From positions 145,472-209,471 of the forward strand of contig OZ248425.1 in NCBI GenBank assembly GCA_965234335.1: DNA of 64,000 nucleotides, in the 5' to 3' direction. Each line of letters begins with the position of its first letter. Positions within the stretch are counted from its first letter, which is position 1. The DNA is from Leadbetterella lacustris (GTDB lineage Bacteria > Bacteroidota > Bacteroidia > Cytophagales > Spirosomataceae). The notes beneath the pieces were generated by a model. It was not told the DNA's origin. It saw only the letters and a list, made by a program, of their open reading frames with translations, and made no database searches. Positions 34,719 through 43,222 of this stretch are shown in pieces. A program made the position numbers and the translations under genes.

Positions 34719-34992
34719 TTAGTTTAAACCTCCTTTTTTTAATAAAACTTTCAGATCTTTGTACTTATTTGGTTTTTGAAACTGTTTATACATAATAATA
34801 GTAGGTGTTAACATTGGAATTAAAAACCCAATATGTTTCTCAGAAGATAAAGTCCAAGAGACAAGAGCAACCGCTAGTATTCCAATAAGAAGACCAAATG
34901 ATAAAGCATTAAAAATTTTAGAATTCTTGAGATTTTTGTCTCTCGACTAAAAGTTCTTCGTAGGTCATTTTGTAAATATCTACTTTATCCAT
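34719..34992 (-). pseudogene. Frameshifted small membrane protein downstream of lgt
   Basis: The gap 34487-35041 holds this decayed gene. From the ATG at 34990-34992 the minus strand reads MDKVDIYKMTYEELLVERQK, then SQEF and a stop near 34920. One base out of frame it continues SKIFNALSFGLLIGILAVAL, then SSEKHIGFLIPMLTPTIIMY and KQFQKPNKYKDLKVLLKKGG to a TAA at 34719-34721. Together they form a coherent ~90-residue protein with two membrane helices and a C-terminal Lys-rich tail, a type I recall as common but uncharacterised in Bacteroidota. A single-base indel explains the break; a sequencing error would look the same. Confidence 0.75.
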
Positions 34993-35041
34993 GTTTTTCT
35001 CACTTGCAATCTCTCTTTTGAATAATGCTAACCTTGCCTTT

Positions 35042-35857
35042 TCACCCAATCGGCTTCTCTCTAAGTGCCTTCACCATCACAAAAAGACCAAAAAGAACAA
35101 CTGGAATACTAAGAATTTGACCCATATTTAGAGCCATGCTGTCTTCAAATTGCTCTTGATTTTCTTTTAAGAACTCATAGAAGAATCGTAAACCAAATAT
35201 CCAAACGAAGAAAATACCCGTCAACAAACCTCTTGGAGTTTTCTCTTTCCATCGTTCGTATAAAAAGAACAATATCACAAAAAGTACTAAACAGCTGATG
35301 GATTCGTACAATTGTGCTGGGTGACGAGCAACTTGTTCAAACTCAAAATTTCTTTTAAACAACACACCCCAAGGCTTATCGGTAGCTTTTCCGACAATTT
35401 CAGAATTCATGAAATTCCCAAATCTAATAAAAGCACCTCCTAAAGCACTCACTATCACCATGCGATCGGTCAACCACAAGTAATCATAAGTCGGATTTCT
35501 TTTCTTAAAAATTATTAAGCCTATCAAAACTCCGAAAGCTGCACCGTGGCTAGCCAACCCAGAATAAGGCGGAACGAGCATATCCCATAAAAATGCCATC
35601 GGGTTGTCCATAAAATGTCCTCCTTCATAAAAAACATAATGACCGATTCTGGCACCCAAAACGATAGAAAGAATCATGGTAAGCAACAACTTATCCAAAT
35701 CCTTTTCATCTCTATTTTCAAATTTAAAAACTCGGGCAATTATCTGAAAGCCAATAAGAAAACCCATGGCAAATAACAAACCGTACCAACGAATTTCGAA
35801 AGTCCCTATTTTGACAATAGTTGGCGAAACATCCCACACTATTTGGTTGATTAACAT
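35042..35857 (-). CDS. lgt: Prolipoprotein diacylglyceryl transferase
   Basis: 271 residues, seven membrane helices. Lgt signature about residues 145-160: IRFGNFMNSEIVGKATDKPW, plus HGAAFGVLIG and RHPAQLYESISC. It transfers a diacylglyceryl group from phosphatidylglycerol to the lipobox Cys of prolipoproteins, the first step of maturation for the SusD-like, MbnP and MbnH lipoproteins in this window. The frameshifted small membrane gene lies 49 nt downstream on the same strand. A faint leader-element core (complement of TTAAGACGCAAAG) lies at 35959-35971, about 100 nt upstream. Confidence 0.95.
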   Translation of the reverse strand: MLINQIVWDVSPTIVKIGTFEIRWYGLLFAMGFLIGFQIIARVFKFENRDEKDLDKLLLTMILSIVLGARIGHYVFYEGGHFMDNPMAFLWDMLVPPYSGLASHGAAFGVLIGLIIFKKRNPTYDYLWLTDRMVIVSALGGAFIRFGNFMNSEIVGKATDKPWGVLFKRNFEFEQVARHPAQLYESISCLVLFVILFFLYERWKEKTPRGLLTGIFFVWIFGLRFFYEFLKENQEQFEDSMALNMGQILSIPVVLFGLFVMVKALREKPIG

Positions 35858-36086
35858 CTTTAGAATTTATTATTTTGAATGAGTAAAATTAAGCCATAAC
35901 ATCAAAACAAACTAAAATTATTAAATTTCTTAACAAGATTTAATTAATTTTACAGGAATTAAGACGCAAAGTTGAGAGAATTCCATTTTATATCACCCCT
36001 TCGAAGACCAATTCGAAACATACTACGATGAGATTCACCTCGTCTGAAATGTTCTTTTTTATCATTTTTTCAAAAAAAATATTTTA

Positions 36087-37055
36087 ATGCACTCCATAAA
36101 AGTTGGAATCATAGGTGGGGCTGGTTACACAGGCGGCGAGCTACTCAGAATACTAATCAACCATCCCTATACAGAATTAGTTTTTGTCAATTCGCAAAGC
36201 CAAGCTGGTAAGCCGGTTTACAGCACACATACAGATTTGTTAGGCGATACCGAATTACTTTTCACGGATAAATTGCCATTTGAGTCTGTTGATATAATTT
36301 TTCTTTGTTCGGGACACGGACAATCGCTTAAGTTTTTGGCTGAAAATAACATTCCCCCATCTGTGAAAATAATTGATTTAAGCACCGACTACCGAGACGA
36401 GTCGAATGGCTTTATCTATGGTTTGCCAGAACTTAACCGTGAAAGAATAATAAGCTCGAATAAAATCGCCAATCCAGGTTGTTTTGCCACTTCTATTCAG
36501 TTGGCGTTATTACCGCTAGCAGCTAATAATTTGCTAAAATCTGAAGTGCACGTAAGTGCTGTTACTGGTTCTACCGGAGCTGGCCAATCGCTCAGCACTT
36601 CTACGCATTTCAGCTGGAGAAGTAACAATATATCTATCTATAAAGCATTTACACATCAACATTTGGCAGAAATTGGACAAAGTTTAAAGCAACTTCAAAA
36701 TGGTTTTGAAAAAGAGATAAACTTTATTCCTTACCGAGGTAATTTTACACGTGGTATCATGGCCAATGTATATTTAGACTATGATGGAACACAAGAAGAA
36801 GCTGATGCTATTTTTGAAGAATATTATGTGGAGCATCCATTTTGTACAATCTCAAAGAGCCCAATAGATTTGAAGCAAGTGATAAATACAAACAAATGCC
36901 TATTGGAGATACAAAAACATGGCAACAAGCTTTTAATCACCTCCATTATTGATAACCTAGTAAAAGGAGCTTCAGGACAAGCCGTACAAAACATGAATAT
37001 CGCCTTTGGTTTGCCTGAAACAACTGGCTTAAACTTAAAAAGTGTTGGATTTTAA
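36087..37055 (+). CDS. argC: N-acetyl-gamma-glutamyl-phosphate reductase
   Basis: 322 residues. NADPH-binding GIIGGAGYTGGELLRIL, catalytic Cys in IANPGCFATSIQLALLP, and the conserved His in KAFTHQHLAEIGQ. It reduces the acyl phosphate of N-acetyl (or, in some Bacteroidota, N-succinyl) glutamate to the semialdehyde in arginine synthesis. The transaminase for the next step starts 11 nt downstream. The remaining arg genes are elsewhere. Confidence 0.93.
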   Translation: MHSIKVGIIGGAGYTGGELLRILINHPYTELVFVNSQSQAGKPVYSTHTDLLGDTELLFTDKLPFESVDIIFLCSGHGQSLKFLAENNIPPSVKIIDLSTDYRDESNGFIYGLPELNRERIISSNKIANPGCFATSIQLALLPLAANNLLKSEVHVSAVTGSTGAGQSLSTSTHFSWRSNNISIYKAFTHQHLAEIGQSLKQLQNGFEKEINFIPYRGNFTRGIMANVYLDYDGTQEEADAIFEEYYVEHPFCTISKSPIDLKQVINTNKCLLEIQKHGNKLLITSIIDNLVKGASGQAVQNMNIAFGLPETTGLNLKSVGF

Positions 37056-37066
37056 AATATAAAAAA

Positions 37067-38188
37067 ATGAAATTATTCGACGTTTATCCAATAAACAATA
37101 TCGAACCAGTTAAAGCTCTTGGAAGCACAATCTGGGACGAAAAAGGGCAAGAATATTTAGACATGTATGGTGGCCATGCAGTTATTTCTATCGGCCATTC
37201 TCATCCTTACTACGTAAAAAAACTCACCAAGCAGTTGAAAAACTTGGGTTTTTACTCCAATTCCGTAAAAATTCCACTACAAGACGAACTTGCCGATAAA
37301 CTAGGAAAACTTTCAGGGCTAAAAGATTACTGTTTATTTTTGGCAAATTCTGGAGCTGAAGCAAACGAAAATGCCCTAAAACTGGCATCTTTTCATACAG
37401 GAAGAACCAAAATAGTGGCATTTACAAAAAGTTTTCATGGTAGGACTTCGGCTGCGGTTGCTGTTACTGACAATTCATCCATCAAAGCTCCGATAAACTT
37501 TGCAGACCATGTGGTGTTTGTACCTTTCAATGATGTGGAAGCCACAAAAAAGGCCATTGACAAAGATACTTGTGCAGTTATAGTAGAAGGAATCCAAGGT
37601 GTGGGCGGAATTCAGGTGGCAACAGAAGATTTCATGAAAGCCATCAGAACATCGTGCGATAAAACAGGGGCCATTTTTATACACGACTCTGTGCAATGCG
37701 GTTATGGGCGTTCAGGAAAATTCTTCACCTTCCAGCACTATAAAATCAAGCCTGACATCATTTCTATGGCCAAAGGTATGGGCAACGGCTTCCCAATAGG
37801 TGGAATTCTAATTTCACCGAAATTCCAGGCTAAACACGGACTTTTGGGAACGACATTTGGCGGAAATCACCTGGCTTGTTCAGCAGGGATAGCTGTTTTG
37901 GATGTTATCAAAAAAGAAAAATTAGTAGAAAATGCATCAGAAATTGGAAACTACCTCTTTTCGGAATTAAGCAAACTCAAAGGCATAAAAGAACTTAGAG
38001 GCCAAGGCCTAATGATTGGAATTGAACTAACAGAATCGGTTTCAGAAATCAGGAATAAATTGCTTTTTGATGACCACATTTTTACTGGGGTCGCTGGAGC
38101 AAACACCATAAGACTATTGCCCAGTTTAGCACTTACCAAAGGCGAAGCCGATAAATTTCTAAATGCCTTGAGAAAATATATTAAATAA
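37067..38188 (+). CDS. argD: Acetylornithine/succinylornithine aminotransferase
   Basis: 373 residues, class III aminotransferase. PLP Lys in ISMAKGMGNGFPIGG; phosphate-binding NSGAEANENALKLA; FHGRTSAAVAVTD. The cofactor-holding segment reads FIHDSVQCGYGRSGKFF. The Asp that contacts the pyridine nitrogen is kept, but the usual DEVQ is DSVQ here. It makes the ornithine derivative from the semialdehyde produced by ArgC, directly upstream. A terminator follows at once. Confidence 0.9.
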   Translation: MKLFDVYPINNIEPVKALGSTIWDEKGQEYLDMYGGHAVISIGHSHPYYVKKLTKQLKNLGFYSNSVKIPLQDELADKLGKLSGLKDYCLFLANSGAEANENALKLASFHTGRTKIVAFTKSFHGRTSAAVAVTDNSSIKAPINFADHVVFVPFNDVEATKKAIDKDTCAVIVEGIQGVGGIQVATEDFMKAIRTSCDKTGAIFIHDSVQCGYGRSGKFFTFQHYKIKPDIISMAKGMGNGFPIGGILISPKFQAKHGLLGTTFGGNHLACSAGIAVLDVIKKEKLVENASEIGNYLFSELSKLKGIKELRGQGLMIGIELTESVSEIRNKLLFDDHIFTGVAGANTIRLLPSLALTKGEADKFLNALRKYIK

Positions 38189-38189
38189 C

Positions 38190-38213
38190 AAAAAGAGGCT
38201 TAGTCCTCTTTTA
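38190..38213 (+). terminator. Terminator of argC-argD
   Basis: AAAAGAGG / CCTCTTTT stem with a 6-nt loop and a T-rich tail, right after the argD stop. Confidence 0.7.
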
Positions 38214-38252
38214 TTTTGCCTTCTTTGACAACACCAGTTCATAAATAACAAA

Positions 38253-38295
38253 AGAACCTGTTCTTCCAGTGCTTTAAACTCAAAAAACAGGTTCT
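38253..38295 (-). terminator. Terminator of the amino-acid permease gene
   Basis: AGAACCTGTT pairs exactly with AACAGGTTCT across a 23-nt loop. In the minus direction it is followed by TTTGTTATTT, so it probably ends the permease transcript. Confidence 0.6.
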
Positions 38296-38314
38296 CTTGA
38301 AATCGGACGAAGGA

Positions 38315-39769
38315 TTATTCTTCTTTTTTGTTCAATTTGGTGAAGCCATAGTAAATGGGCACTCCAATACCAACTATAAATAAACCCGGAACAGTGAATT
38401 GAGGTTTTTCAATGAACAAAATAACCACCAAGGCAATGGCCAAAAATACATACAAAGCAGGCAATATAGGGAACAAAGGAGCCCGAACAGGTCGTTCAAG
38501 ACTTGGTTCTTTTTTCCTTAATATAAAAATACCAAAAATTGTAAAGGCATAAAAAAGTATAACCACGCCCATAAGGTAGTCTAGCAAATCACCATATTTA
38601 CCAGTAAAACAGAGAAAACAAGCCCAAAAACATTGCCACCAAAGGGCATTTTGTGGAACTCCATTTCTATTTAATTTACCAAAACTCTTGAAAAACAAAC
38701 CATCTTTGGCCATCGTATAATAAACTCTTGCACCAGACAGAATCAATCCATTGTTACAGCCGAAGGTTGAAATCATGATCAAAATAGCTACAAAAATAGC
38801 GAATTTTGCACCCCCAATTATTATCGCCGTAGCTGCCGCAACTCTATCTTCTGAAGCAAACTGAATTCCTCTTGCCATCACATCTACTCCATTTGGGTCG
38901 CCTTTTAGTGGCAAAATGCTCAAGTACGAAAGATTCATCAGAAAATACAGCACAGTCACCAATATGGTACCAATGGCCATGCCACGAGGAATAGTCTTCT
39001 TTGGATTTACTACTTCATCGCCTGCAAAAGTAAGGCCGTTCCAGGCATCAGAAGAAAACAACGTACCCACTTGCGTGACGCCCAAAGCCACAATAATACC
39101 TAAAAATGAGAGGTTTGTTACATTCAGAATTCCGTCTACAGACTCTGATTTGCTCGCAGTAAACATATCTCCAAAGTTTAATGAAATAACGTCGGCATTT
39201 GCTCCAAAAGCAAAGCCAAGTACAATCAATAAACCAATGGCCACGAGCTTAGTACTGCTAAAAACATTCTGAATTATTTTACCATAATTTACCCCGTTGG
39301 TATTGGCCCAAGTTAGCAGTATAATACTAAAAATAGCCAAAACACGCTGAGGTGTGATTTTGAACGAAGTGTCGCCCAAGGCAAGCCAAACCTCGGTATC
39401 GTTTATAACAGTTGGGAACAAAACTCCCGTGTATTTAGCGAAAGCTACGGCGACAGCCGCAATAGTTCCAGTCTGAATAACCGCAAAAAACGACCAACCG
39501 TATAAAAACGCTAACAGCCTACCATAAGCTTTTTGAAGAAAAACATATTGCCCACCGGCTTGTGGATACATAGAAGTGAGTTCACCATAACACAAGGCAC
39601 CCGTCATGGTTAATAAACCCGCCAAGAGCCAAGAACACAAAAGCCAACCTGCCGAACCCGTTTGACGGGCAACATCAGCACTAACAACGAATATTCCAGA
39701 GCCAATCATGGACCCCGAAACGAGCATAACGGCATCAAATAACTTAATTTCTCTTTTAAATCCAGACAT
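38315..39769 (-). CDS. APC-superfamily amino acid permease
   Basis: 484 residues with about twelve membrane helices. The first helix holds the substrate-binding unwound motif VSGSMIGSGIFVVSADVARQ (GSGIF), and ITSMYPQAGGQYVFLQKAYG-like residues (LTSMYPQAGGQYVFL) follow, as in the L-type/cationic amino-acid transporter group. The loop GLTFAGDEVVNPKKTIPRGM is also typical. It exchanges or imports amino acids at the inner membrane. It is a single gene, unrelated in direction to argCD. Confidence 0.92.
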   Translation of the reverse strand: MSGFKREIKLFDAVMLVSGSMIGSGIFVVSADVARQTGSAGWLLCSWLLAGLLTMTGALCYGELTSMYPQAGGQYVFLQKAYGRLLAFLYGWSFFAVIQTGTIAAVAVAFAKYTGVLFPTVINDTEVWLALGDTSFKITPQRVLAIFSIILLTWANTNGVNYGKIIQNVFSSTKLVAIGLLIVLGFAFGANADVISLNFGDMFTASKSESVDGILNVTNLSFLGIIVALGVTQVGTLFSSDAWNGLTFAGDEVVNPKKTIPRGMAIGTILVTVLYFLMNLSYLSILPLKGDPNGVDVMARGIQFASEDRVAAATAIIIGGAKFAIFVAILIMISTFGCNNGLILSGARVYYTMAKDGLFFKSFGKLNRNGVPQNALWWQCFWACFLCFTGKYGDLLDYLMGVVILFYAFTIFGIFILRKKEPSLERPVRAPLFPILPALYVFLAIALVVILFIEKPQFTVPGLFIVGIGVPIYYGFTKLNKKEE

Positions 39770-39956
39770 TTTATAATTTTAAGGGTTAATGATTTCAGTT
39801 TGTTTAAAAACTTTACAAATAAAGCAAAAAAAACATAGAAATAGCTGTAAAGTTTTCATTGAAAAATTACCCGAGCTAAAACACTATTGACTAGCGTTTT
39901 GTAGTCTTATGAAACTGTATATCGAGTGAAAAAAAATTAAAAAAAAATGAAAAAAC

Positions 39957-40085
39957 TTAATTTAGCTTATGATTTGGAGTCGTCTGTGTTTCCCAACAGC
40001 CCAATTTCTTAATAAAAGACGTAATAAATTCTACTAATTTTTCATACCCGGACGCCGCCGTTACAATCAATCCTATTAAGTCTTA
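39957..40085 (-). pseudogene. C-terminal remnant resembling an NAD(P)H-dependent FMN reductase
   Basis: The gap 39770-40232 has no intact gene. On the minus strand a run without start codon reads IGLIVTAASGYEKLVEFITS, then FIKKLGCWETQTTPNHKLN, ending in TAA at 39957-39959. The GLIVTAASG core is like the C-terminal part of flavodoxin-fold FMN reductases. Upstream of it the frame is closed by stops. It lies next to the YceI pseudogene and is probably part of the same decayed locus. Confidence 0.4.
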
Positions 40086-40232
40086 ACTTAAACTGATAGA
40101 ATTATCCGCACACGTTAAGGCCAGTTAGAAAGCAATTGTGCAGGATTTATATTTCTGGAAGCAAAAAACAACTTCAACAGCAGATATAATTATTCTAACA
40201 GCAAAGTTTTGTTAAAATTTGTTCCCTAAGAG

Positions 40233-40445
40233 GTGATGAATGAAACCGAAGGTCAAGTTTTGTCGTCTAAAAATACGAGAGCTCTAAAAACTATCCTTCA
40301 AGAAACCGAGCTTTTGGCTGACAACAAGCCTCCATTAAGTTATCAAAACGTCCTTAAAAGAGAGTCAAAAGGTATTCTAGCTCTAATTTTTGAAAAAACA
40401 CAAACAAGGGCGAACTTTTTAAATTTAATCTACGGACAACATTAA
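40233..40445 (+). CDS. Short hypothetical ORF in a decayed region
   Basis: 70 residues (EVLSSKN-like start: MMNETEGQVLSSKNTRALKT), no signal peptide, no recognised family. It is flanked by two pseudogenes. It could be intact and small, or the surviving end of a longer gene. Confidence 0.3.
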   Translation: MMNETEGQVLSSKNTRALKTILQETELLADNKPPLSYQNVLKRESKGILALIFEKTQTRANFLNLIYGQH

Positions 40446-40472
40446 TTGTTAAAACTTAAAATAAATTCTAAA

Positions 40473-41034
40473 ATGAAAAGAGTATTTTATCACTAGCTGC
40501 TAGCTTAGATTCGTTGGCTACGTTCGCACAAACATGATCACAAGACCAAGCTCACTCTAATTTAGGATTCAGTATCAACCACATGATGATTTCTGACGTG
40601 AACGGAAGTTTCAAAACTTATGATGGCAAATTGACTTTAACAACAGCAGATTTTACGGATGCGAAAATTGAATATTCAGCTGAAGAAAACAGCATCAACA
40701 GGGAAATGAAATGCGAGATGGACACCTTAAAAGCCCCGATTTCTTCGATGCAGACAAATTTTCGACTGTAACGTTCAAAAGCACGTCTAGCAAAAAAGGT
40801 AAGGGATAAAACTATATTATCAGCGTAAACCTTACCAAGCACAGAATAACTAAGCCAGTAGTTTTTAAAGCAGTTATAAACGGAACAGTGGAAAAACCAA
40901 GAAGCAAAAAACCTATGACGGGTATTTCCGCAATAGGATCTGTAAATCGTATTGCTTTTGGGGTAGGTATATCAGGTGCTACATTGAGCGACGAGGTAGC
41001 TATTAAAATGACAGGAGAATTCAAGAAGGACTGA
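40473..41034 (+). pseudogene. Decayed YceI-family protein
   Basis: Joining three frames rebuilds an exported YceI lipocalin-like protein. The first piece is MKRVF, a one-base loss, then LSLAASLDSLATFAQT (signal peptide) and an in-frame TGA where Trp is expected. The second piece is SQDQAHSNLGFSINHMMISD, VNGSFKTYDGKLTLTTADFT and the EENSIN region, then a frameshift near 40710. The third is MRDGHLKSPDFFDADKFSTV with TFKSTS, a TAA at about 40807, then NYIISVNLTKHRITKPVVFK and IAFGVGISGATLSDEVAIKM up to the TGA at 41032-41034. At least four lesions mean it is long dead. YceI proteins bind polyisoprenoids in the periplasm. Confidence 0.88.
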
Positions 41035-41056
41035 TAAATACACTTTCTCAAGACTT

Positions 41057-41084
41057 AAAAAGGTGAGCAATCGTTCACCTTTTT
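41057..41084. terminator. Bidirectional terminator hairpin
   Basis: AAAAAGGTGA pairs exactly with TCACCTTTTT around an 8-nt loop. It ends the ATP-grasp/HAD gene on the minus strand and would also have served the YceI gene. Confidence 0.85.
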
Positions 41085-41108
41085 AATACTATAAGCATCA
41101 TAAATTTT

Positions 41109-42398
41109 TTACTCTCGCCAATCGATAAGTGTAGGCAACGCATCCACATCAAAAACAGGCAAATTTAAGTACTTTTTAACGGCAAATCTTTCACCGTAAG
41201 CATTATCCACAAATATAACACGTTCAGTTTCTTTGATAAATTTATACTTCTCATCCTCCATTTTAAGATGCAGAATTTCGTCAAAAATGCCTTTATGAAT
41301 AGCCAACTTCTCTAAGGTTCCAAAAATATCCTCCTTGTGCTTGGTAATCAACTTAATAACCCTTCCTTTATTTTTTTGGTGATAGATAAACTGCATCACA
41401 TTGGCGTTTACCATATCGTTTTTGGTAATGGTATCGTCAAAGTCGATATAAATGGTATCGTAATCAAAACGGGCATTGTATCTACTTAAAAGAGCCCTCT
41501 CTCCTTCTAGAACATAATCATTAGAAAAAACCTGTACATCATAATCCAGATAATCGTAAACCATCAACATCGGAAAATTCACGCCTAAACCTCTGAAAAC
41601 ATTCATGTTTCCCGCAATCTTGTTCGATGCTTCTAAAAGTTTATATTTACTATTCTCATCTCTTTTTAACTGAAAATACCAAGAGCCTCTTATGCCAATC
41701 TTGTCAGAAACTACTTTTCCAATAGCCTTTATCTCGTCGGTAGCCTCTACGGTTTCACTGTTTACACACACTCCATCAAACACTCTTTTTCTGATTCTTG
41801 GACCCACAAATTGCAGATTTCCATGTCGGTCAGTAAAACAATCTATAGTAAGTTCTTCACCCGGCAAAAACTCAGTTATTACGTAATTCTCAGGATCTTT
41901 TAACTCCTCGAACATCTTTTTATCTCTTAATATAAACGCTCCTTTACTTCCTTGGCCTTCATCGAGCTTTACATATACGGGATAATCTTTTACATCTTCT
42001 ATTGCCTGAAAAACGACTGGGCAAAAGTCAAAATCTTTAAATAAATCGTAGATTTTCTTCTTACTTCTACAAATTTCAGCTTGTCTCAAACCTGGCACTG
42101 CAATCTTCGTTTTTATTTTATCGGCATTTTTTGCCATAAAAACCAAAACCGTGTCATGGGTAGGCAAAATCAAATCAATTGATTCTTTTTCAATCAATAA
42201 ATTGACTTTCTCTATGAAGTCAGGCTCTGAAATATTTGGGAAACCGCCGTAATAATTTTCAAAAACCATTCTGCCGTGATCTTCCCTCCCAGATGCTCCA
42301 ATGAGCCTCATGTTCATTATATCTTTAAGTGCTGAATGGATTTCTAAGGCACTCTCCGCACCACAAGGAAATACCAAAACGTTGGTCTTCTTATTCAT
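41109..42398 (-). CDS. ATP-grasp ligase fused to a C-terminal HAD-like domain
   Basis: 429 residues. The first ~295 form a carbamoyl-phosphate-synthase-like ATP-grasp: N-lobe NVLVFPCGAESALEIHSALK, then YPVYVKLDEGQGSKGAFIL (ATP Lys and Gly-loop), ITEFLPGEELTIDCFTDRHG (acidic metal site) and KLLEASNKIAGNMN. From about 305 a HAD-like domain follows, with motif I IYIDFDDTITKND, motif II LITKHK, a Lys in EDEKYKFI and motif IV VIFVDNAYGER, all in place for a phosphatase. The WbqC gene ends 3 nt upstream. The fusion suggests ligation of an amino or carboxyl compound to a sugar moiety plus dephosphorylation, perhaps for a surface glycan. The substrate is unknown. Confidence 0.82.
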   Translation of the reverse strand: MNKKTNVLVFPCGAESALEIHSALKDIMNMRLIGASGREDHGRMVFENYYGGFPNISEPDFIEKVNLLIEKESIDLILPTHDTVLVFMAKNADKIKTKIAVPGLRQAEICRSKKKIYDLFKDFDFCPVVFQAIEDVKDYPVYVKLDEGQGSKGAFILRDKKMFEELKDPENYVITEFLPGEELTIDCFTDRHGNLQFVGPRIRKRVFDGVCVNSETVEATDEIKAIGKVVSDKIGIRGSWYFQLKRDENSKYKLLEASNKIAGNMNVFRGLGVNFPMLMVYDYLDYDVQVFSNDYVLEGERALLSRYNARFDYDTIYIDFDDTITKNDMVNANVMQFIYHQKNKGRVIKLITKHKEDIFGTLEKLAIHKGIFDEILHLKMEDEKYKFIKETERVIFVDNAYGERFAVKKYLNLPVFDVDALPTLIDWRE

Positions 42399-42401
42399 AA
42401 A

Positions 42402-43112
42402 TCAATTTCTAATTACGTCAAATTCACCAAGCCAAAGTTTGATTTGGTCGACACTATTGAACATCAGTAAGTCCAAAACAGACAACCAAGGCACAAAATT
42501 ATTGTTAAACTGCGGATATTCGATAGGTCTAGACTTAATAAAACTCAAATCCAGACCACCATTTTCAAATTCCAACCGATTATAAAGTTCTAAACCACCA
42601 ATTGGATTAACATAATGGGTAGCACGAGTAGATTTACAAAGGGCAATAACCTTAGATTGTCCCTTTAGTGCATGGTCAATGTCCAAACCCGAGGATATCA
42701 CAAAAGAAGTCCTAATATCGAGTCTATTGCAAGTTCTTTTCAAGGAATTCAAGATAAATGCGAAAAGGTTATCGCCTTGAAAGTTAAATATTTCTTCAAT
42801 TAAAGGAAATACCGATTCAAAAAATGGAGCTTTACGGTAGTTCTCTTTAAACTTTCTTAATGTCTTTTCTCTTTCAGAAGGCCACTGACCGCTCAAAAAA
42901 CGTTGGTCTACATTCAAATAATCAGAGTCTTTCTTCAATGGAAGTGTAAAATACTCATCAGTGCCATTTAGCAGAAATCTGTTTCGATGAAACCAGCCTT
43001 TTTTCGAAAACTGTATGTTGTCATAAACTATGAATTCATCTACAGCATTAATCAACTGAAAATAACCAATATACGGCAAAAAATACGGTTGCATGACGGC
43101 AACTTTCTTCAT
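42402..43112 (-). CDS. WbqC-family protein
   Basis: 236 residues. The opening KKVAVMQPYFLPYIGYFQLI and the following VDEFIVYDNIQFSKKGWFHR, NRFLLNG and ALCKSTRATHYVNPIGGLEL are the WbqC signature. WbqC-like proteins occur in O-antigen and other surface-glycan loci and are thought to act on nucleotide- or aminosugars, but no reaction is firmly established. It is directly followed (3 nt) by the ATP-grasp/HAD fusion, so the two work together. Confidence 0.88.
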   Translation of the reverse strand: MKKVAVMQPYFLPYIGYFQLINAVDEFIVYDNIQFSKKGWFHRNRFLLNGTDEYFTLPLKKDSDYLNVDQRFLSGQWPSEREKTLRKFKENYRKAPFFESVFPLIEEIFNFQGDNLFAFILNSLKRTCNRLDIRTSFVISSGLDIDHALKGQSKVIALCKSTRATHYVNPIGGLELYNRLEFENGGLDLSFIKSRPIEYPQFNNNFVPWLSVLDLLMFNSVDQIKLWLGEFDVIRN

Positions 43113-43164
43113 ATTCCTATTCTATTATTAAAGACTTTCGGACCTCTCACTGTCACAAAAAACA

Positions 43165-43205
43165 AAAAAGTGACAGAATTGACAAAATCAAAACTATCAC
43201 TTTTT
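43165..43205 (-). terminator. Terminator hairpin between DUF349 and WbqC genes
   Basis: AAAAAGTGA / TCACTTTTT arms with a long loop; in the minus direction T-tracts follow. An alternative hairpin (TGTCAC / GTGACA) overlaps at 43151-43174. Confidence 0.6.
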
Positions 43206-43222
43206 AAAATATTTATCAAAAA

